A stretch of DNA of 64,000 nt from the NCBI RefSeq assembly GCF_003002095.1, contig NZ_PVZC01000002.1:434001-498000 (forward strand), in the 5' to 3' direction. Source of the DNA: Allonocardiopsis opalescens. GTDB taxonomy: Bacteria; Actinomycetota; Actinomycetes; Streptosporangiales; Streptosporangiaceae. Positions 15,899 through 24,438 of this stretch are shown here, in pieces. How positions within the stretch are numbered: position 1 is the stretch's first letter; each line of letters begins with the position of its first letter. The notes below the pieces were generated by a model, which worked only from the letters and a program-made list of their open reading frames with translations, had not been told where the DNA came from and did not search any database. The position numbers and the translations under genes were made by a program.

Positions 15899-18082
15899 CT
15901 ACGGGCCTGTTGTTCGGGGTCTCCGGCGCGGCGGCGGGGTCGAGCCGCCCGGCGCCCGGTCCTGCGGTCCCCGTGTGCGGAACTGTAGCGGCGCGGGGCC
16001 GGTCGGGCGGATGGGCGGGGCGGGCGGCTCGGGCGGGGCGGGGTCGAGGTCGGGGGGCCGCCAGCGCTGCCGCGGCGCGGCCGGGCCGGCGTCGGCGTCG
16101 GCGGGGACGGGGGCGGCGAGCGGCATGCCGCGGCCGCCGGGCCGACCGGATCCGGCCGGATCGGCCGGGGCGGCGGCGCGCTTCCGGGCGGGGACGGGCG
16201 GCGCGGGCTCGGCGGCCTCCGTTCCGGTGTCGGCGGGCGCGGCGGCGTGGCCGAGCCGCGGCGGCACGGCGAGCACGTCGGCCAGCATGCGCCGCCTCGG
16301 CCGTTTGACGGCCATGACGAAGGTGTAATCGTCCAGTTCCTGGATCTCGGCGGGGGTGACCGCCAGCACGCGGTCGTGGCTGGGCCCCTCGCCCGGCTCG
16401 TCCAGGCCGGCGCTGTACGCGGCGCTCTCGGCGACCTCCGGCGCGGCCACCGTGCCGCGCCGCTCGCCGGCCAGCCGGGCCAGCCGGAAGGCGGCGTCGG
16501 AGTCGGTCATCCGGTGGATGAGCACAGTGCCCATGCGCTCGCCGAAGCGGTCCAGGGTGGAGCCGACCTCGGCGCGGTCGTCGGAGGTGGTGAAGACGGG
16601 GGCGACGCCGTCGCGCACGCCCCGGTTCACCAGCTCGGCCAGGGGCTCGGCGGGCAGTTCGTCGCAGCGGTCGATCCAGACCAGGGCGTCGCCGCCGATG
16701 CCCATCTCGCGCAGCTCGGCGCAGCGGGCCAGCAGGTCGTGGACGACCAGCCCGGCCAGGGAGGCGGCGGCGCGGCCGTGGGCGGAGGTGTCCAGGCTGA
16801 ACAGGACGGCGCCGCGCCGCACGATGAGCCGTTCGAGGTCCACGCCGCCGTCGCCTGCCTCGCCCTCGGCGAGCCGCCCGGGGTCGGGGCGCAGCGAGGG
16901 GCCGAGTTCGGAGCCGAGCAGTTCGCGCAGCCGCGCCGCGACGGTGGGCAGCGGCCGGGCGTCGGCCTCGATCACCTTGACGCAGACCTTGACCCGCTCC
17001 AGCAGCCGCTTGCGGTGCGGGTGGTGGGCGGGGATCACCTCGGCGCGCGCCCGCAGCGCCGCCGGGCCGAGCAGGTGCGCCACCTCGGCCAGGACGGGGG
17101 TGCGGGGGTCGCCGGGCGCGGCGTCCAGCACCGCGAACAGCTCGCGCAGGTAGGCGCGGGCGGTCCTGCGGTGCTGCTCGGCGATGCCCGCCCAGTCGAC
17201 CATGCCGAGCACGAGTTCGGCGCGGTGGGCGGGGTCGCCGCGGCGCAGCGGCTCGTACACGGCGGCCTCGCCGGGGCCGATGACCTGGGCGGGGATACCG
17301 GTGGCGCGGCAGGCGTCCAGGAAGCGGCGCCGGATCTCGTCGCTGCCGGACAGGTCGACGGCGACCACCGGCTTGCGGCGGCGCAGCGCCCCGTAGACGA
17401 GCTGGAAGCTGGTGGTGCTCACCCCGGTGCGGGACATGCCGACGGTCAGCACGCCCTCGGCCAGCTCGCGCCAGGTCAGCACCGCGCGCTCGCCGGTGCG
17501 CCGCACCACGCCGACCGCGACGCCGTCCTTGGTCAGCACCGCGCCCCGGCGCACCGCCAGGCCCGAACCGGCCCGGCGCAGCAGCACCAGCGGGGAGGGG
17601 TGGCGGTGCCCCACCCGCCACTCGTCGGTGTGCAGCCAGTCGAGCCAGACGAAGAATGCCGCCTCCGCGGCGCCGACCGCGATGGCCAGCGGCAGCTGGC
17701 CGGGCAGCCAGCCGGCCCAGCCCGCCCAGGCGGCGGCGGGGTCGCGCAGCCGGGCGGGGTCGCCGGCGACGCCGCCGAAGTAGCCGAGCACCTCAAGGGG
17801 GCCGCGCACCAGCCCCGCGACGGCGTCGACGGGCCCGGTGACCAGCGCCCACAGCAGGCTGAACGCGGCCGGCACCACCAGCCAGGACGCGGGCAGCCTG
17901 GCGGCGCGGGCGATCAGGTAGAGGCCCGCGACGGCGAGCAGCGCCAGCTGCGCGAGCACGAGGTGCGCGAGCAGCCACAGCAGCCAGCAGGCGCCGAGGA
18001 CCTGCGCACGGCGCGGCATGGTCTTCGGCAGCAGGTATCTGGCACGCCGAGGGCCGCGTCGGCGGGCGTCTGGCGTCGGCAT
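15899..18082 (-). CDS. TraG/VirD4-like membrane protein with lysine-less P-loop
   Basis: 727-residue protein with four or so N-terminal membrane spans (about residues 28-165), then a type IV coupling-protein-like ATPase fold. The P-loop reads VGMSRTGVSTTSF: the invariant Lys of GKS/T is Val221 (GTG codon at 17420-17422). The next strand VVAVDLSGSDE and a Walker B-like DALVWIDRCDELP (near 480) match TraG/VirD4 proteins, as does the APVFTTSDD strand that follows. The C-terminal 130 residues are Pro/Ala/Arg-rich. It precedes the 723-residue protein by 16 bases and is probably cotranscribed. This may be a non-hydrolysing structural or regulatory relative of conjugation ATPases; the role is unknown. 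Confidence 0.65.
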   Translation of the reverse strand: MPTPDARRRGPRRARYLLPKTMPRRAQVLGACWLLWLLAHLVLAQLALLAVAGLYLIARAARLPASWLVVPAAFSLLWALVTGPVDAVAGLVRGPLEVLGYFGGVAGDPARLRDPAAAWAGWAGWLPGQLPLAIAVGAAEAAFFVWLDWLHTDEWRVGHRHPSPLVLLRRAGSGLAVRRGAVLTKDGVAVGVVRRTGERAVLTWRELAEGVLTVGMSRTGVSTTSFQLVYGALRRRKPVVAVDLSGSDEIRRRFLDACRATGIPAQVIGPGEAAVYEPLRRGDPAHRAELVLGMVDWAGIAEQHRRTARAYLRELFAVLDAAPGDPRTPVLAEVAHLLGPAALRARAEVIPAHHPHRKRLLERVKVCVKVIEADARPLPTVAARLRELLGSELGPSLRPDPGRLAEGEAGDGGVDLERLIVRRGAVLFSLDTSAHGRAAASLAGLVVHDLLARCAELREMGIGGDALVWIDRCDELPAEPLAELVNRGVRDGVAPVFTTSDDRAEVGSTLDRFGERMGTVLIHRMTDSDAAFRLARLAGERRGTVAAPEVAESAAYSAGLDEPGEGPSHDRVLAVTPAEIQELDDYTFVMAVKRPRRRMLADVLAVPPRLGHAAAPADTGTEAAEPAPPVPARKRAAAPADPAGSGRPGGRGMPLAAPVPADADAGPAAPRQRWRPPDLDPAPPEPPAPPIRPTGPAPLQFRTRGPQDRAPGGSTPPPRRRPRTTGP

Positions 18083-18403
18083 GGGACCCTTGGGCGTTCG
18101 GCGGAACCGGCTGGTGGGCGGGCTGGACCAGGCGTCTCGGGGCCCGTCACCGTTCGGGGTTTTTCGGCAACAAGGTTTTCAGGCGGGCTGGCCGCTGTCC
18201 AGATCGCTATGTCCGCCCTGGTGATCACTTAGCCGCTGGTAGCGGCGTCGGGGCAGCTCAGCGGCGCTTCCGCCGTCCGGCGCGCGAGTAAGGGTGTTGT
18301 CACCCGAACGACAGGGCGGTGCGGCGCGGCCGCTCAGACGCGTCCGCTCCCGGCACCGCGCGGGCGCCGGGAGCGGACGTGGGACGGAAACGGGCGGGTG
18401 CGC
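18083..18403. other. Intergenic region with terminator and divided transcription
   Basis: This 321-base stretch carries the upstream region of the coupling-protein-like pair (minus strand) and the downstream end of the rhodanese block (minus strand). It contains a strong hairpin at 18342-18378 and a small hairpin CCGCT-GGT-AGCGG near 18233-18245. No convincing -35/-10 pair for the minus-strand gene was found, and no gene is seen. Confidence 0.5.
18342..18378 (-). terminator. Terminator after the DUF1416-rhodanese genes
   Basis: A perfect 13-bp stem (GTCCGCTCCCGGC at 18342-18354 with GCCGGGAGCGGAC at 18366-18378) encloses an 11-nt loop. It lies 26 bases beyond the stop of the DUF1416 gene on the minus strand. 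No T-run follows. Confidence 0.7.
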
Positions 18404-18712
18404 TCAGGCGGTGACCTGGACGTCGATCACCTTGCCGGTCTCCGCCTGGACCGGGTAGGTCTCGGCGAAGCCGCCCGAGGCGAGCACGCGCAGCTGCCAG
18501 GGGCCGTCGGCGGCGAAGAAGCGGAAGGTGCCCTCGTCGCCGGTGGCGACCTCGCCGGCGAACTCACCGTCGGGGTTGAGCAGCCGCGCGTAGGCGCCGC
18601 GCACGGGCCGGCCGTCGCGGGTGACGGTGCCCTGGATCACGGCCTGGCCGCCCGCGTCGACGTCCTCCAGCGCGACCCCGCCCACCGGGGCACCGCAGCC
18701 GTCGGCGCTCAC
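18404..18712 (-). CDS. DUF1416 family protein
   Basis: 102-residue protein of the actinobacterial DUF1416 family, with a single transthyretin/carboxypeptidase-regulatory-like beta sandwich (GTVTRDGRPVRGAYARLLN, then GTFRFFAADGPWQLRVLA). A conserved Cys lies near the N-terminus (SADGCGAPVGG). The GTG start overlaps the stop of the rhodanese gene by 4 bases, so the two are translationally coupled. The constant pairing with CysA-type rhodanese in actinomycetes suggests a shared sulfur-transfer role; the mechanism is unknown. Confidence 0.88.
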   Translation of the reverse strand: MSADGCGAPVGGVALEDVDAGGQAVIQGTVTRDGRPVRGAYARLLNPDGEFAGEVATGDEGTFRFFAADGPWQLRVLASGGFAETYPVQAETGKVIDVQVTA

Positions 18713-19548
18713 TTGGCCTCCCCCAGCTCCACGGGCACGCCCACCAGCGAGCCGTACTCGGTCCAGGAGCCGTCGTAGTTCTTCACGTTGTCCAGGCCGA
18801 GCAGCTCGTGCAGGGCGAACCAGGTGTGCGAGGAGCGCTCGCCGATCCGGCAGTAGGCGATGACGTCCTTGTCCAGGTCGACGCCGGCGTCCTGGTACAG
18901 CTCCTTCAGCTCCTCGTCGGACTTGAAGGTGCCGTCCTCGTTGGCGGTCTTCGCCCACGGGATGTTGCGCGCCGTGGGGATGTGGCCGGGGCGCTGCGAG
19001 GTCTCCTGCGGCAGGTGCGCGGGGGCCAGCAGCTTGCCGGTGAACTCGTCGGGCGAGCGCACGTCGACCAGCGCCTTGCTGCCGATCGCCGCGACGACCT
19101 CGTCGCGGAAGGCGCGGATGGACGCGTCCTGCTCGGAGGCGCTGTAGCTGGTGGGGGTGCGCTCCGGCACCTCCTCGACCAGCTCGCGGGAGTCCAGCTC
19201 CCACTTCTTGCGGCCGCCGTCGAGCAGCTTGACGTCCTGGTGGCCGTAGAGCTTGAAGTACCAGTAGGCGTAGGCGGCGAACCAGTTGTTGTTGCCGCCG
19301 TAGAGCACGACGGTGTGGTCGTTGCCGATGCCCCGGCTGGACAGCAGCTTCTCGAAGCCCTCGCGGTCGACGAAGTCGCGCCGCACCGGGTCCTGCAGGT
19401 CCTTCTTCCAGTCGATCTTGACCGCGTTGCGGATGTGCCCCTTGTCGTACGCCGACGTGTCCTCGTCGACCTCGGCGATGACAACGCTGGGGTCGTCCAG
19501 GTGGGCTTCCACCCAGTCGGCGTCCACGAGGACGTCGGAGCGGGCCAT
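18709..19548 (-). CDS. Thiosulfate sulfurtransferase (rhodanese, CysA/SseA type)
   Basis: 279-residue two-domain rhodanese that moves sulfane sulfur from thiosulfate to an acceptor. The inactive N-terminal domain has DYKGHIRNAVKIDW-like features (YDKGHIRNAVKIDWKKDLQDP, read in parts). The active C-terminal domain carries VDVRSPDEFTG and the catalytic cysteine in AYCRIGERSSHTWF (about residues 231-244). AAGGAGG precedes the ATG by 8 bases. Downstream DUF1416 overlaps it; upstream is DUF4395 with a cysteine-containing leader peptide, which points to sulfur-status control of the block. Confidence 0.93.
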   Translation of the reverse strand: MARSDVLVDADWVEAHLDDPSVVIAEVDEDTSAYDKGHIRNAVKIDWKKDLQDPVRRDFVDREGFEKLLSSRGIGNDHTVVLYGGNNNWFAAYAYWYFKLYGHQDVKLLDGGRKKWELDSRELVEEVPERTPTSYSASEQDASIRAFRDEVVAAIGSKALVDVRSPDEFTGKLLAPAHLPQETSQRPGHIPTARNIPWAKTANEDGTFKSDEELKELYQDAGVDLDKDVIAYCRIGERSSHTWFALHELLGLDNVKNYDGSWTEYGSLVGVPVELGEAK

Positions 19549-19641
19549 GATGAGCCTCCTTGTTCGGCTTGCTTGATCTATCCGGTCTGATCGGTAGTGA
19601 TTGACGTCGCCGTGCGGACGGCGTCGGCCGCACCGGCCGGG

Positions 19642-20067
19642 TCAGGCGGCGGCGCGCCCGGCCGGGAGCAGCCGCCGCAGCACCAGGTACATCTCGCAGC
19701 CCAGGCAGAAGCCGAAGGCCGCGTTGAGGAAGGCGGCGACCAGTGCCGCCGCCGTGGCGCCCAGCGCCAGCCACTCGGCGCCCAGCGCGTAGCCGGCCAG
19801 CCCGGCCAGCGCGAAGGCCAGCCCGACGCCCTGCGCGAAGCGGGGCGGGGCGGCGTCCTCCAGTTCGGCCGGCGGCCCGAGCCTGGGCCGCAGCGCGACC
19901 GCGTACAGCAGGCCGTAGGGCGAGTGGCGCGGCCCGGCCAGCGCGGCGATCGCGAACACCGCCGCCTGGGCCGCCAGCAGCCACACGCTCCCGGTGACCA
20001 GCACGGCGGCCAGCACGAGCGTCGTCAGCACGGCGGCGAAGCGCTGCCCGCGCGGATCGATCTGCAT
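19642..20067 (-). CDS. DUF4395 family membrane protein
   Basis: 141-residue integral membrane protein with about four spans. The family signature FGFCLGCEMYL near residues 118-128 holds two cysteines spaced C-x-x-C, suited to thiol or sulfur chemistry at the membrane face. The N-terminus IDPRGQRFAAVLTTLVL fits the family. It is 93 bases upstream of the rhodanese gene, on the same strand, and is preceded by two hairpins and a leader peptide frame. Relatives are usually found beside thioredoxin and rhodanese genes; a thioredoxin gene is indeed 394 bases upstream here. Exact function unknown. Confidence 0.85.
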   Translation of the reverse strand: MQIDPRGQRFAAVLTTLVLAAVLVTGSVWLLAAQAAVFAIAALAGPRHSPYGLLYAVALRPRLGPPAELEDAAPPRFAQGVGLAFALAGLAGYALGAEWLALGATAAALVAAFLNAAFGFCLGCEMYLVLRRLLPAGRAAA

Positions 20068-20114
20068 GGTTCAGGCCCTTCGCAGGGGACGAAAGAGCGG
20101 AGTGGTGCGGGTGA

Positions 20115-20177
20115 CGGAGCGGGGTGCTCCGGGGACGGTGCGCGATGCGGCGGTGTCGACCCGCGCCGGGGCGCGGG
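20115..20177 (-). promoter_or_regulatory. Two hairpins between leader peptide and DUF4395 (attenuator candidate)
   Basis: CGGAGC-GGGGT-GCTCCG (20115-20131) and CCCGCGC-CGGG-GCGCGGG (20160-20177) lie in the 130 bases between the end of the leader peptide frame and the DUF4395 start. With the leader cysteine codons this is the layout of translation-dependent attenuation. Which alternative pairings form was not computed. Confidence 0.45.
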
Positions 20178-20197
20178 GACATCCAGGCCGGGGAAGC

Positions 20198-20305
20198 TCA
20201 GGCAGTACGACAGAGCGCGGTCTCGCAGCGGCCGAAGTCGACCGCGCGCCGCTTGGTGAGCAGCTGCCTGGTTCCGGTGAGCACGTCCCCGATGCTACGG
20301 CGCAT
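20198..20305 (-). CDS. Putative cysteine-containing leader peptide
   Basis: A 35-codon frame ending TKRRAVDFGRCETALCRTA-stop. This is the recognisable pattern of actinomycete leader peptides that precede sulfur-assimilation and thiol genes (basic RRAVD-type core followed by Cys near the end). The actual start is uncertain: ATG at 20305 or GTG at 20284, giving 35 or 28 residues; neither has a strong ribosome site. It lies upstream of DUF4395 and rhodanese on the same strand, consistent with attenuation by cysteine supply. Confidence 0.65.
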   Translation of the reverse strand: MRRSIGDVLTGTRQLLTKRRAVDFGRCETALCRTA

Positions 20306-20460
20306 GACCGGCGATGTCACGGCCGAGTTTCCGTACCACCCCCCGCCGGCGGCCCGGAAGCCTGTGATCAGCACCACGGCGGCGGCCCGCCGGGCGGCTT
20401 TCGGCCGGACCGCGGGCGCCGCCCGGCCGCTCCGCCTCGGCGCCGCAGCGGCGGAGCGCG

Positions 20461-20907
20461 TCACCGGACGGCCTCGCCGATCGCCGCGATCACGTCGGCC
20501 TTCCGCGGCAGCCCGGCCGCCCGCCGCACCACGGCGCCCTCGGCGTCCAGCACCAGCAGCGTGGGCGTGCGCAGCACGTTCAGGCGCCGCACCAGTCCGA
20601 GATTGGCCTCCGCGTCCAGCTCCACCTGCCGCACTCCGTCGACCATGCCCGCCACCTCGGCCACCACCCGCCGCGTCGCCCGGCACGGCTGGCAGAACGC
20701 GCTGGAGAACTGCACCACCGTCGCCCGCTCTCCCAGCGGTTCACCCAGCTCCGCCGCGCTCAGCACCTCGCCGACCGCCCCGCCGCCCACCGCGCCTCCC
20801 CGCCGCACCCCGCGGAACCGCCCGCCGCGCCACCGCCACACCAGCCCGAACACGGTGGCGCCCCCCAGCGCCACCACCAGGACCACGAGTCCGGCCGTTC
20901 CGGTCAT
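20461..20907 (-). CDS. Membrane-anchored thioredoxin-like protein
   Basis: 148-residue protein with one N-terminal span (about residues 4-24), a short basic Gly/Arg linker and a thioredoxin fold. The redox motif is C-Q-P-C in VVQFSSAFCQPCRATRRV, and the cis-proline loop is RTPTLLVL. The ATG at 20907 is used rather than an in-frame TTG 12 bases upstream. It is the first gene of the sulfur block on this strand and probably faces either side of the membrane; without a cleavable signal, topology cannot be fixed. It may hand electrons to the DUF4395 or rhodanese products (inference from location). Confidence 0.85.
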   Translation of the reverse strand: MTGTAGLVVLVVALGGATVFGLVWRWRGGRFRGVRRGGAVGGGAVGEVLSAAELGEPLGERATVVQFSSAFCQPCRATRRVVAEVAGMVDGVRQVELDAEANLGLVRRLNVLRTPTLLVLDAEGAVVRRAAGLPRKADVIAAIGEAVR

Positions 20908-20989
20908 ACCAAGATCCAATCATCACGGGATCTCGGGCTATTCCCGGTGGCAACTCCGGACGGCGCAGCACTCTCGTTGCCGGAAGCTC

Positions 20990-21685
20990 CTACTGCGGCG
21001 TCTGCGAGAGCGGGATGTCCTGGCCGGTGGCGGTGATGGCGATGCCCTCGTCGCGGACGACGGCGTCGGAGATCTGGAGGCCCATGGGGAGGGTGGAGAA
21101 GCCCATGCCGAAGCCGAGCTGGTCCTGGACGGCCTCGATGGGGACGCTGTCGACGCTGACCTGCTGGGGGACGGCCTGGAGGCCCTCTTCGGTGACTTCC
21201 AGGGCGAGGGTGGCGGAGACGGGGACGGCCATGCCGAGGGCGGTGATCTGGCCGTCGATGCGCAGGAGGTCGCCCTCCGGGGTGATCTCGAAGCCCTCGG
21301 GGGCGCGGCGCTGGACCTCGGAGTAGGGGACGACGACGGTGCCCTCGGCGCTGCCGGCCACCACGGAGGCGGCGCCGGAGGTGAGGAGGTCCGACAGCGG
21401 CGCCTGGACCTCGCGGAGGTAGACGTCGACCGAGCTGACCTGGACGTCCTCGTAGGTCTGCTCGCCCATGGTGACGCGGATCTCGTCGTAGGTGCCGCTC
21501 ACCGCCTGGGTGAGGAAGGGGAAGCCGGCGATGGCGACCGCGGGCTCGCTCTCCAGCTGGAAGCCCGACTGGATGCGGCCGGCAAGCTCCGACTGCGCGG
21601 CGCTGTGCGCGACCCGGTCCAGAATGCCCAGACCGATGACGAGCACGATCAGCACGATGCCCAGACAACCCAGAAACCTACGCAT
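20990..21685 (-). CDS. DUF2993 family membrane-anchored protein
   Basis: 231-residue protein with an N-terminal hydrophobic anchor (about residues 5-25, LGCLGIVLIVLVIGLGILD) and a long extracytoplasmic beta-rich domain typical of DUF2993, related to lipid-binding tubular folds. Family-like pieces are IAGFPFLTQAVSGTYDEI and the repeated VDSVPIEAVQDQL region. An ATG 15 bases upstream (21700) is an alternative start. It likely acts at the membrane surface, perhaps in lipid handling, but no function is proven. It is the gene next after moaD on this strand, 278 bases apart. Confidence 0.8.
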   Translation of the reverse strand: MRRFLGCLGIVLIVLVIGLGILDRVAHSAAQSELAGRIQSGFQLESEPAVAIAGFPFLTQAVSGTYDEIRVTMGEQTYEDVQVSSVDVYLREVQAPLSDLLTSGAASVVAGSAEGTVVVPYSEVQRRAPEGFEITPEGDLLRIDGQITALGMAVPVSATLALEVTEEGLQAVPQQVSVDSVPIEAVQDQLGFGMGFSTLPMGLQISDAVVRDEGIAITATGQDIPLSQTPQ

Positions 21686-21963
21686 GGCGCACCCAATCAT
21701 TCCGTACCGTCCGTAGCGGAGGCGCTGCGCACGGTCCTCGAAGCGGCAGGCGCGTCGTGCCCCACCTGAATCGCGGGAAACCTTACCGCTTGTCGTAATA
21801 GGAAGGATTGACATGGCGGAAAAGCGGGCGAACATCCCGGGCACATTTTCCCGTTAGGCCCGTTCGCCCGGCTTGTCCGGTTCGCTGGGCCGAGTCCGCC
21901 GGCAGGGGCCCGGCCGCTCCCGGTCGCGCGGGCCCGCGTCCGCCCGCCCCGCGCGACCGGGCG

Positions 21964-22224
21964 TCAGCCGCCCGCGAAGGGGGGCAGCACCTCGACGGTG
22001 GCGCCCTCGGCCAGCGCCACGCCGGCGGGGTCGCGGCGGCCCACCGGATCGGAGTCCACGAGGAAGGAGCTGCGCGCCAGCACCCGGCCGAAGCGGTCGT
22101 CGCCGGAGCGCCGCGCCCGCACCGCGGCCAGCGCCTCGGCGAGCGTGGCGGCCTCGCAGCTCTCCTCCTGGGTGCCCGCGGCCTCGCGGGCCGCGGCCCA
22201 GTACCTCATGGTCACGGTGGGCAT
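21964..22224 (-). CDS. MoaD/ThiS family sulfur carrier
   Basis: 86-residue beta-grasp protein ending in the Gly-Gly tail required for adenylation and thiocarboxylate formation (EVLPPFAGG). The N-terminal strand [14 protein letters not shown] and the hydrophobic [14 protein letters not shown] end fit MoaD or ThiS. No MoaE or ThiG gene is nearby, so its dedicated pathway (molybdopterin, thiamine or another sulfur transfer) is not certain. The ATG at 22224 is chosen on family length. It is divergent from glnR, 121 bases away. Confidence 0.85.
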   Translation of the reverse strand: MPTVTMRYWAAAREAAGTQEESCEAATLAEALAAVRARRSGDDRFGRVLARSSFLVDSDPVGRRDPAGVALAEGATVEVLPPFAGG

Positions 22225-22345
22225 GTCGGTTATCCTTGTCTGCGGACGGGATCCCGGCAAAGGCGCCAGGTGGGTGGATGTTGCCCGGATCCCTTCGTCG
22301 TTCGAGCCCTGTCATCCCGGGGTTCCACGCTGTGGAAGGGCATGT

Positions 22346-23062
22346 ATGAGCAACCTACTGCTCCTCACCGACACCACCGAGCCCGCGGACGAGATCCTGC
22401 CCGCGCTCGGGCTGCTGACCCACCAGGTGCAGCTCGCGCCGGCCGAGGCCGCCGCCCTGATCGACCTCCAGACCAGCGAGAGCGCCCCCGTGCACGCCGT
22501 GCTCGTGGACGCCCGGCGCCAGCTGGTCGTGGCGCGCGACCTCTGCCGGCTGCTCACCACGACCGGCCTGCGCTGCCCGCTGATCGCCATCGTCACCGAG
22601 GGCGGCCTGGCCGCGATCAGCGCCGACTGGGGCCTGGACGACGTCGTCCTCGCCGACGCGGGCCCCGCCGAGGTCGAGGCCCGGCTGCGGCTCGCCGTGG
22701 GCCGCACCGACGGCGACGGCGACACCGGGGAGATACGCTGCGGCGACCTGGTGATCGAGGAGGCCACCTACAGCGCGCGGCTGCGCGGCCAGGTGCTCGA
22801 CCTCACCTTCAAGGAGTTCGAGCTGCTGAAGTTCCTGGCCCAGCACCCCGGCCGGGTCTTCACCCGCGCCCAGCTGCTCCAGGAGGTCTGGGGCTACGAC
22901 TACTTCGGCGGCACCCGCACCATCGACGTCCACGTCCGGCGGCTGCGCGCCAAGCTCGGCACCGAGCACGAGACCCTCATCGGCACGGTCCGCAACGTCG
23001 GCTACCGCTTCGTCCCTGAACTGGGCGAACTCGGCGAGGCCGAGACCGTAACCGCCGGTTAA
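22346..23062 (+). CDS. glnR: Nitrogen-response regulator GlnR
   Basis: 238-residue OmpR-family transcription factor that controls ammonium, glutamine synthetase and other nitrogen genes in actinomycetes. The N-terminal receiver-like half ([21 protein letters not shown] and [20 protein letters not shown]) closely follows known GlnR proteins, which lack a working phosphorylation pocket and have no partner kinase; none is encoded here. The C-terminal winged helix ([19 protein letters not shown] through [12 protein letters not shown], read in two parts) is almost identical to GlnR of Streptomyces as I remember it. GGAAGGG lies 6-7 bases before the ATG at 22346; earlier in-frame starts lack support. 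Confidence 0.95.
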   Translation: MSNLLLLTDTTEPADEILPALGLLTHQVQLAPAEAAALIDLQTSESAPVHAVLVDARRQLVVARDLCRLLTTTGLRCPLIAIVTEGGLAAISADWGLDDVVLADAGPAEVEARLRLAVGRTDGDGDTGEIRCGDLVIEEATYSARLRGQVLDLTFKEFELLKFLAQHPGRVFTRAQLLQEVWGYDYFGGTRTIDVHVRRLRAKLGTEHETLIGTVRNVGYRFVPELGELGEAETVTAG

Positions 23063-23144
23063 TTCGCTGCCGCCGCGCTCCGGCCGCCACCTGCCCGACC
23101 AGGGCCGACGCGCTGGAGGCGGTGACCGGGGGCGGCCCCGCGTG

Positions 23145-23175
23145 TTGACGCGCGCAGGGGTCGCCCCGTTACCGT
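23145..23175 (+). promoter_or_regulatory. Possible promoter before the first surface-protein gene
   Basis: TTGACG (23145-23150) and TACCGT (23170-23175) are spaced by 19 bp, about 100 bases before the GTG at 23275. The match is fair; spacing is slightly long. Confidence 0.4.
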
Positions 23176-23274
23176 TTGCGGTGTGGATGTGTGGTTCGAG
23201 CGATACCAGGTACATAGACTGCTGCACATCCTCGACCCGCGGCCGGCGGCCGTAGTACTGGGAGGGCGGTAGCG

Positions 23275-24357
23275 GTGACGATTCGCGGACGTGTGACGGC
23301 TCGGTCGCTCATCGCCGCCACCGCGGGGATGGCGCTGTTCGTGCCGCTCGGCGCCGGCGTCAGCTGGGCCGACACCGGCACCGCCGACCCGAGCCCCAGC
23401 CCGAGCACCCCCGCCGAGCCGATCGAGCTCGTGCTCACGGTCCGGCCGACCGGCGAGGTCGAAAGCGACTCCGAACTCGTCTTCAGCCTGGGCGTGGTCA
23501 ACCCCAACGACCAGCCGGTCGTCATCGAGTCGGCCGAGGTCAACGTGGTGCCCGCCGAGCTGGACGCCGCCTTCGAGGAGCTTGCGCAGCTCGAACTCCC
23601 CGCCACCATCCAGCCCAACACCGGCCCCACCACCGTGCTCACCGCCGAGGGCGCGGTCGAGGCCGAGGGCACCGAGAACCTGGAGTTGAGCGCCGTGGGA
23701 ACCGCCACGGCCGAGGGCGCAGAGCCGGTGGAGTCCGAGGCCGCCGGGGTGACGGTGCTGTCGGAGCGCATCGCCTGCGACGACGGCTCCACCGTGCCGC
23801 GCGGCGACGACTGCCCCACCCCTAGCCCCACCCCCACGCCCTCCCCCACCGGCTCCGACGACCCGGACCCGACCCCCGACCCGGACCCCTCCGAGTCGGA
23901 GTCCGGCTCTGGCGGAGGCTCCGGCGGCGGCTCGCCGTCGAACGGGTCCAACGGCTCCAACGGCGGCTGGTCCGGCTGGTCCCCCTCGGCCAACGGCCCG
24001 CTGCTGGACGTGCCCAGCTCCGGGCTGACCGGCGGCGACCTCGACGACCTCCTCGGCGGCGACCCCTTGGCCGACTCCCCGCTGCTCCAGGACGAACTGG
24101 CGCTGCCGATGGTCACCCCCTCGGTCTCCGGCGAGGACCCGGCGGCGACCACCGCCAATGTCGCCGACGTCGCCGAGCCCTCGCCCACCGTGCAGCCCGC
24201 CATCCTGCTCGGCGTGCTGGCCCTGCTGGCCTGGCTGGCCATCCCCGCCATCCCGGCCCGCCGGGTGCGCGTCGGCGGCTACGGCACCGGCCGGCACCGC
24301 AGGCCGGTCAGCCTGAAGCCCTTCGACTTCGCTCTGCTCACCTTCTGGAAGAAGTAG
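23275..24357 (+). CDS. Secreted, membrane-anchored Ser/Pro-rich protein
   Basis: 360-residue surface protein I do not recognise by name. It begins with a signal peptide (about residues 1-33), then a beta-rich domain near 45-165 reminiscent of bacterial Ig-like or DUF11-type modules. A long low-complexity linker of Thr/Pro/Asp/Ser and Gly/Asn-Gly-Ser repeats follows (about 180-250), then a C-terminal membrane span (about 303-323) and a short basic tail. There is no LPxTG motif. The GTG start at 23275 follows a GGAGGGCGG ribosome site. The next gene encodes a paralogue with the same C-terminal design; both probably project into the cell wall. Confidence 0.7.
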   Translation: MTIRGRVTARSLIAATAGMALFVPLGAGVSWADTGTADPSPSPSTPAEPIELVLTVRPTGEVESDSELVFSLGVVNPNDQPVVIESAEVNVVPAELDAAFEELAQLELPATIQPNTGPTTVLTAEGAVEAEGTENLELSAVGTATAEGAEPVESEAAGVTVLSERIACDDGSTVPRGDDCPTPSPTPTPSPTGSDDPDPTPDPDPSESESGSGGGSGGGSPSNGSNGSNGGWSGWSPSANGPLLDVPSSGLTGGDLDDLLGGDPLADSPLLQDELALPMVTPSVSGEDPAATTANVADVAEPSPTVQPAILLGVLALLAWLAIPAIPARRVRVGGYGTGRHRRPVSLKPFDFALLTFWKK

Positions 24358-24438
24358 CCGCCCACCGACTGACCACCCCCGCGCCGGCAGCGGTCGAAGC
24401 ACGACCCGCACCGGCGGTCGAGTCCCCGGAGGCTGACC

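Noticed and set aside
13711-18082. Integrative conjugative element
   Set aside because: No relaxase, pilus assembly, integrase or attachment repeats are present; only two coupling-protein-like genes.
13984-18232. Long plus-strand frames opposite the two TraG-like genes
   Set aside because: Composition (Gly/His/Gln/Val-rich, no motifs) shows antisense shadows of the minus-strand genes.
23145-23274. A tRNA-like T-arm (GGTTCGAGC) before the first surface-protein gene
   Set aside because: No acceptor stem or anticodon arm can be built around it.
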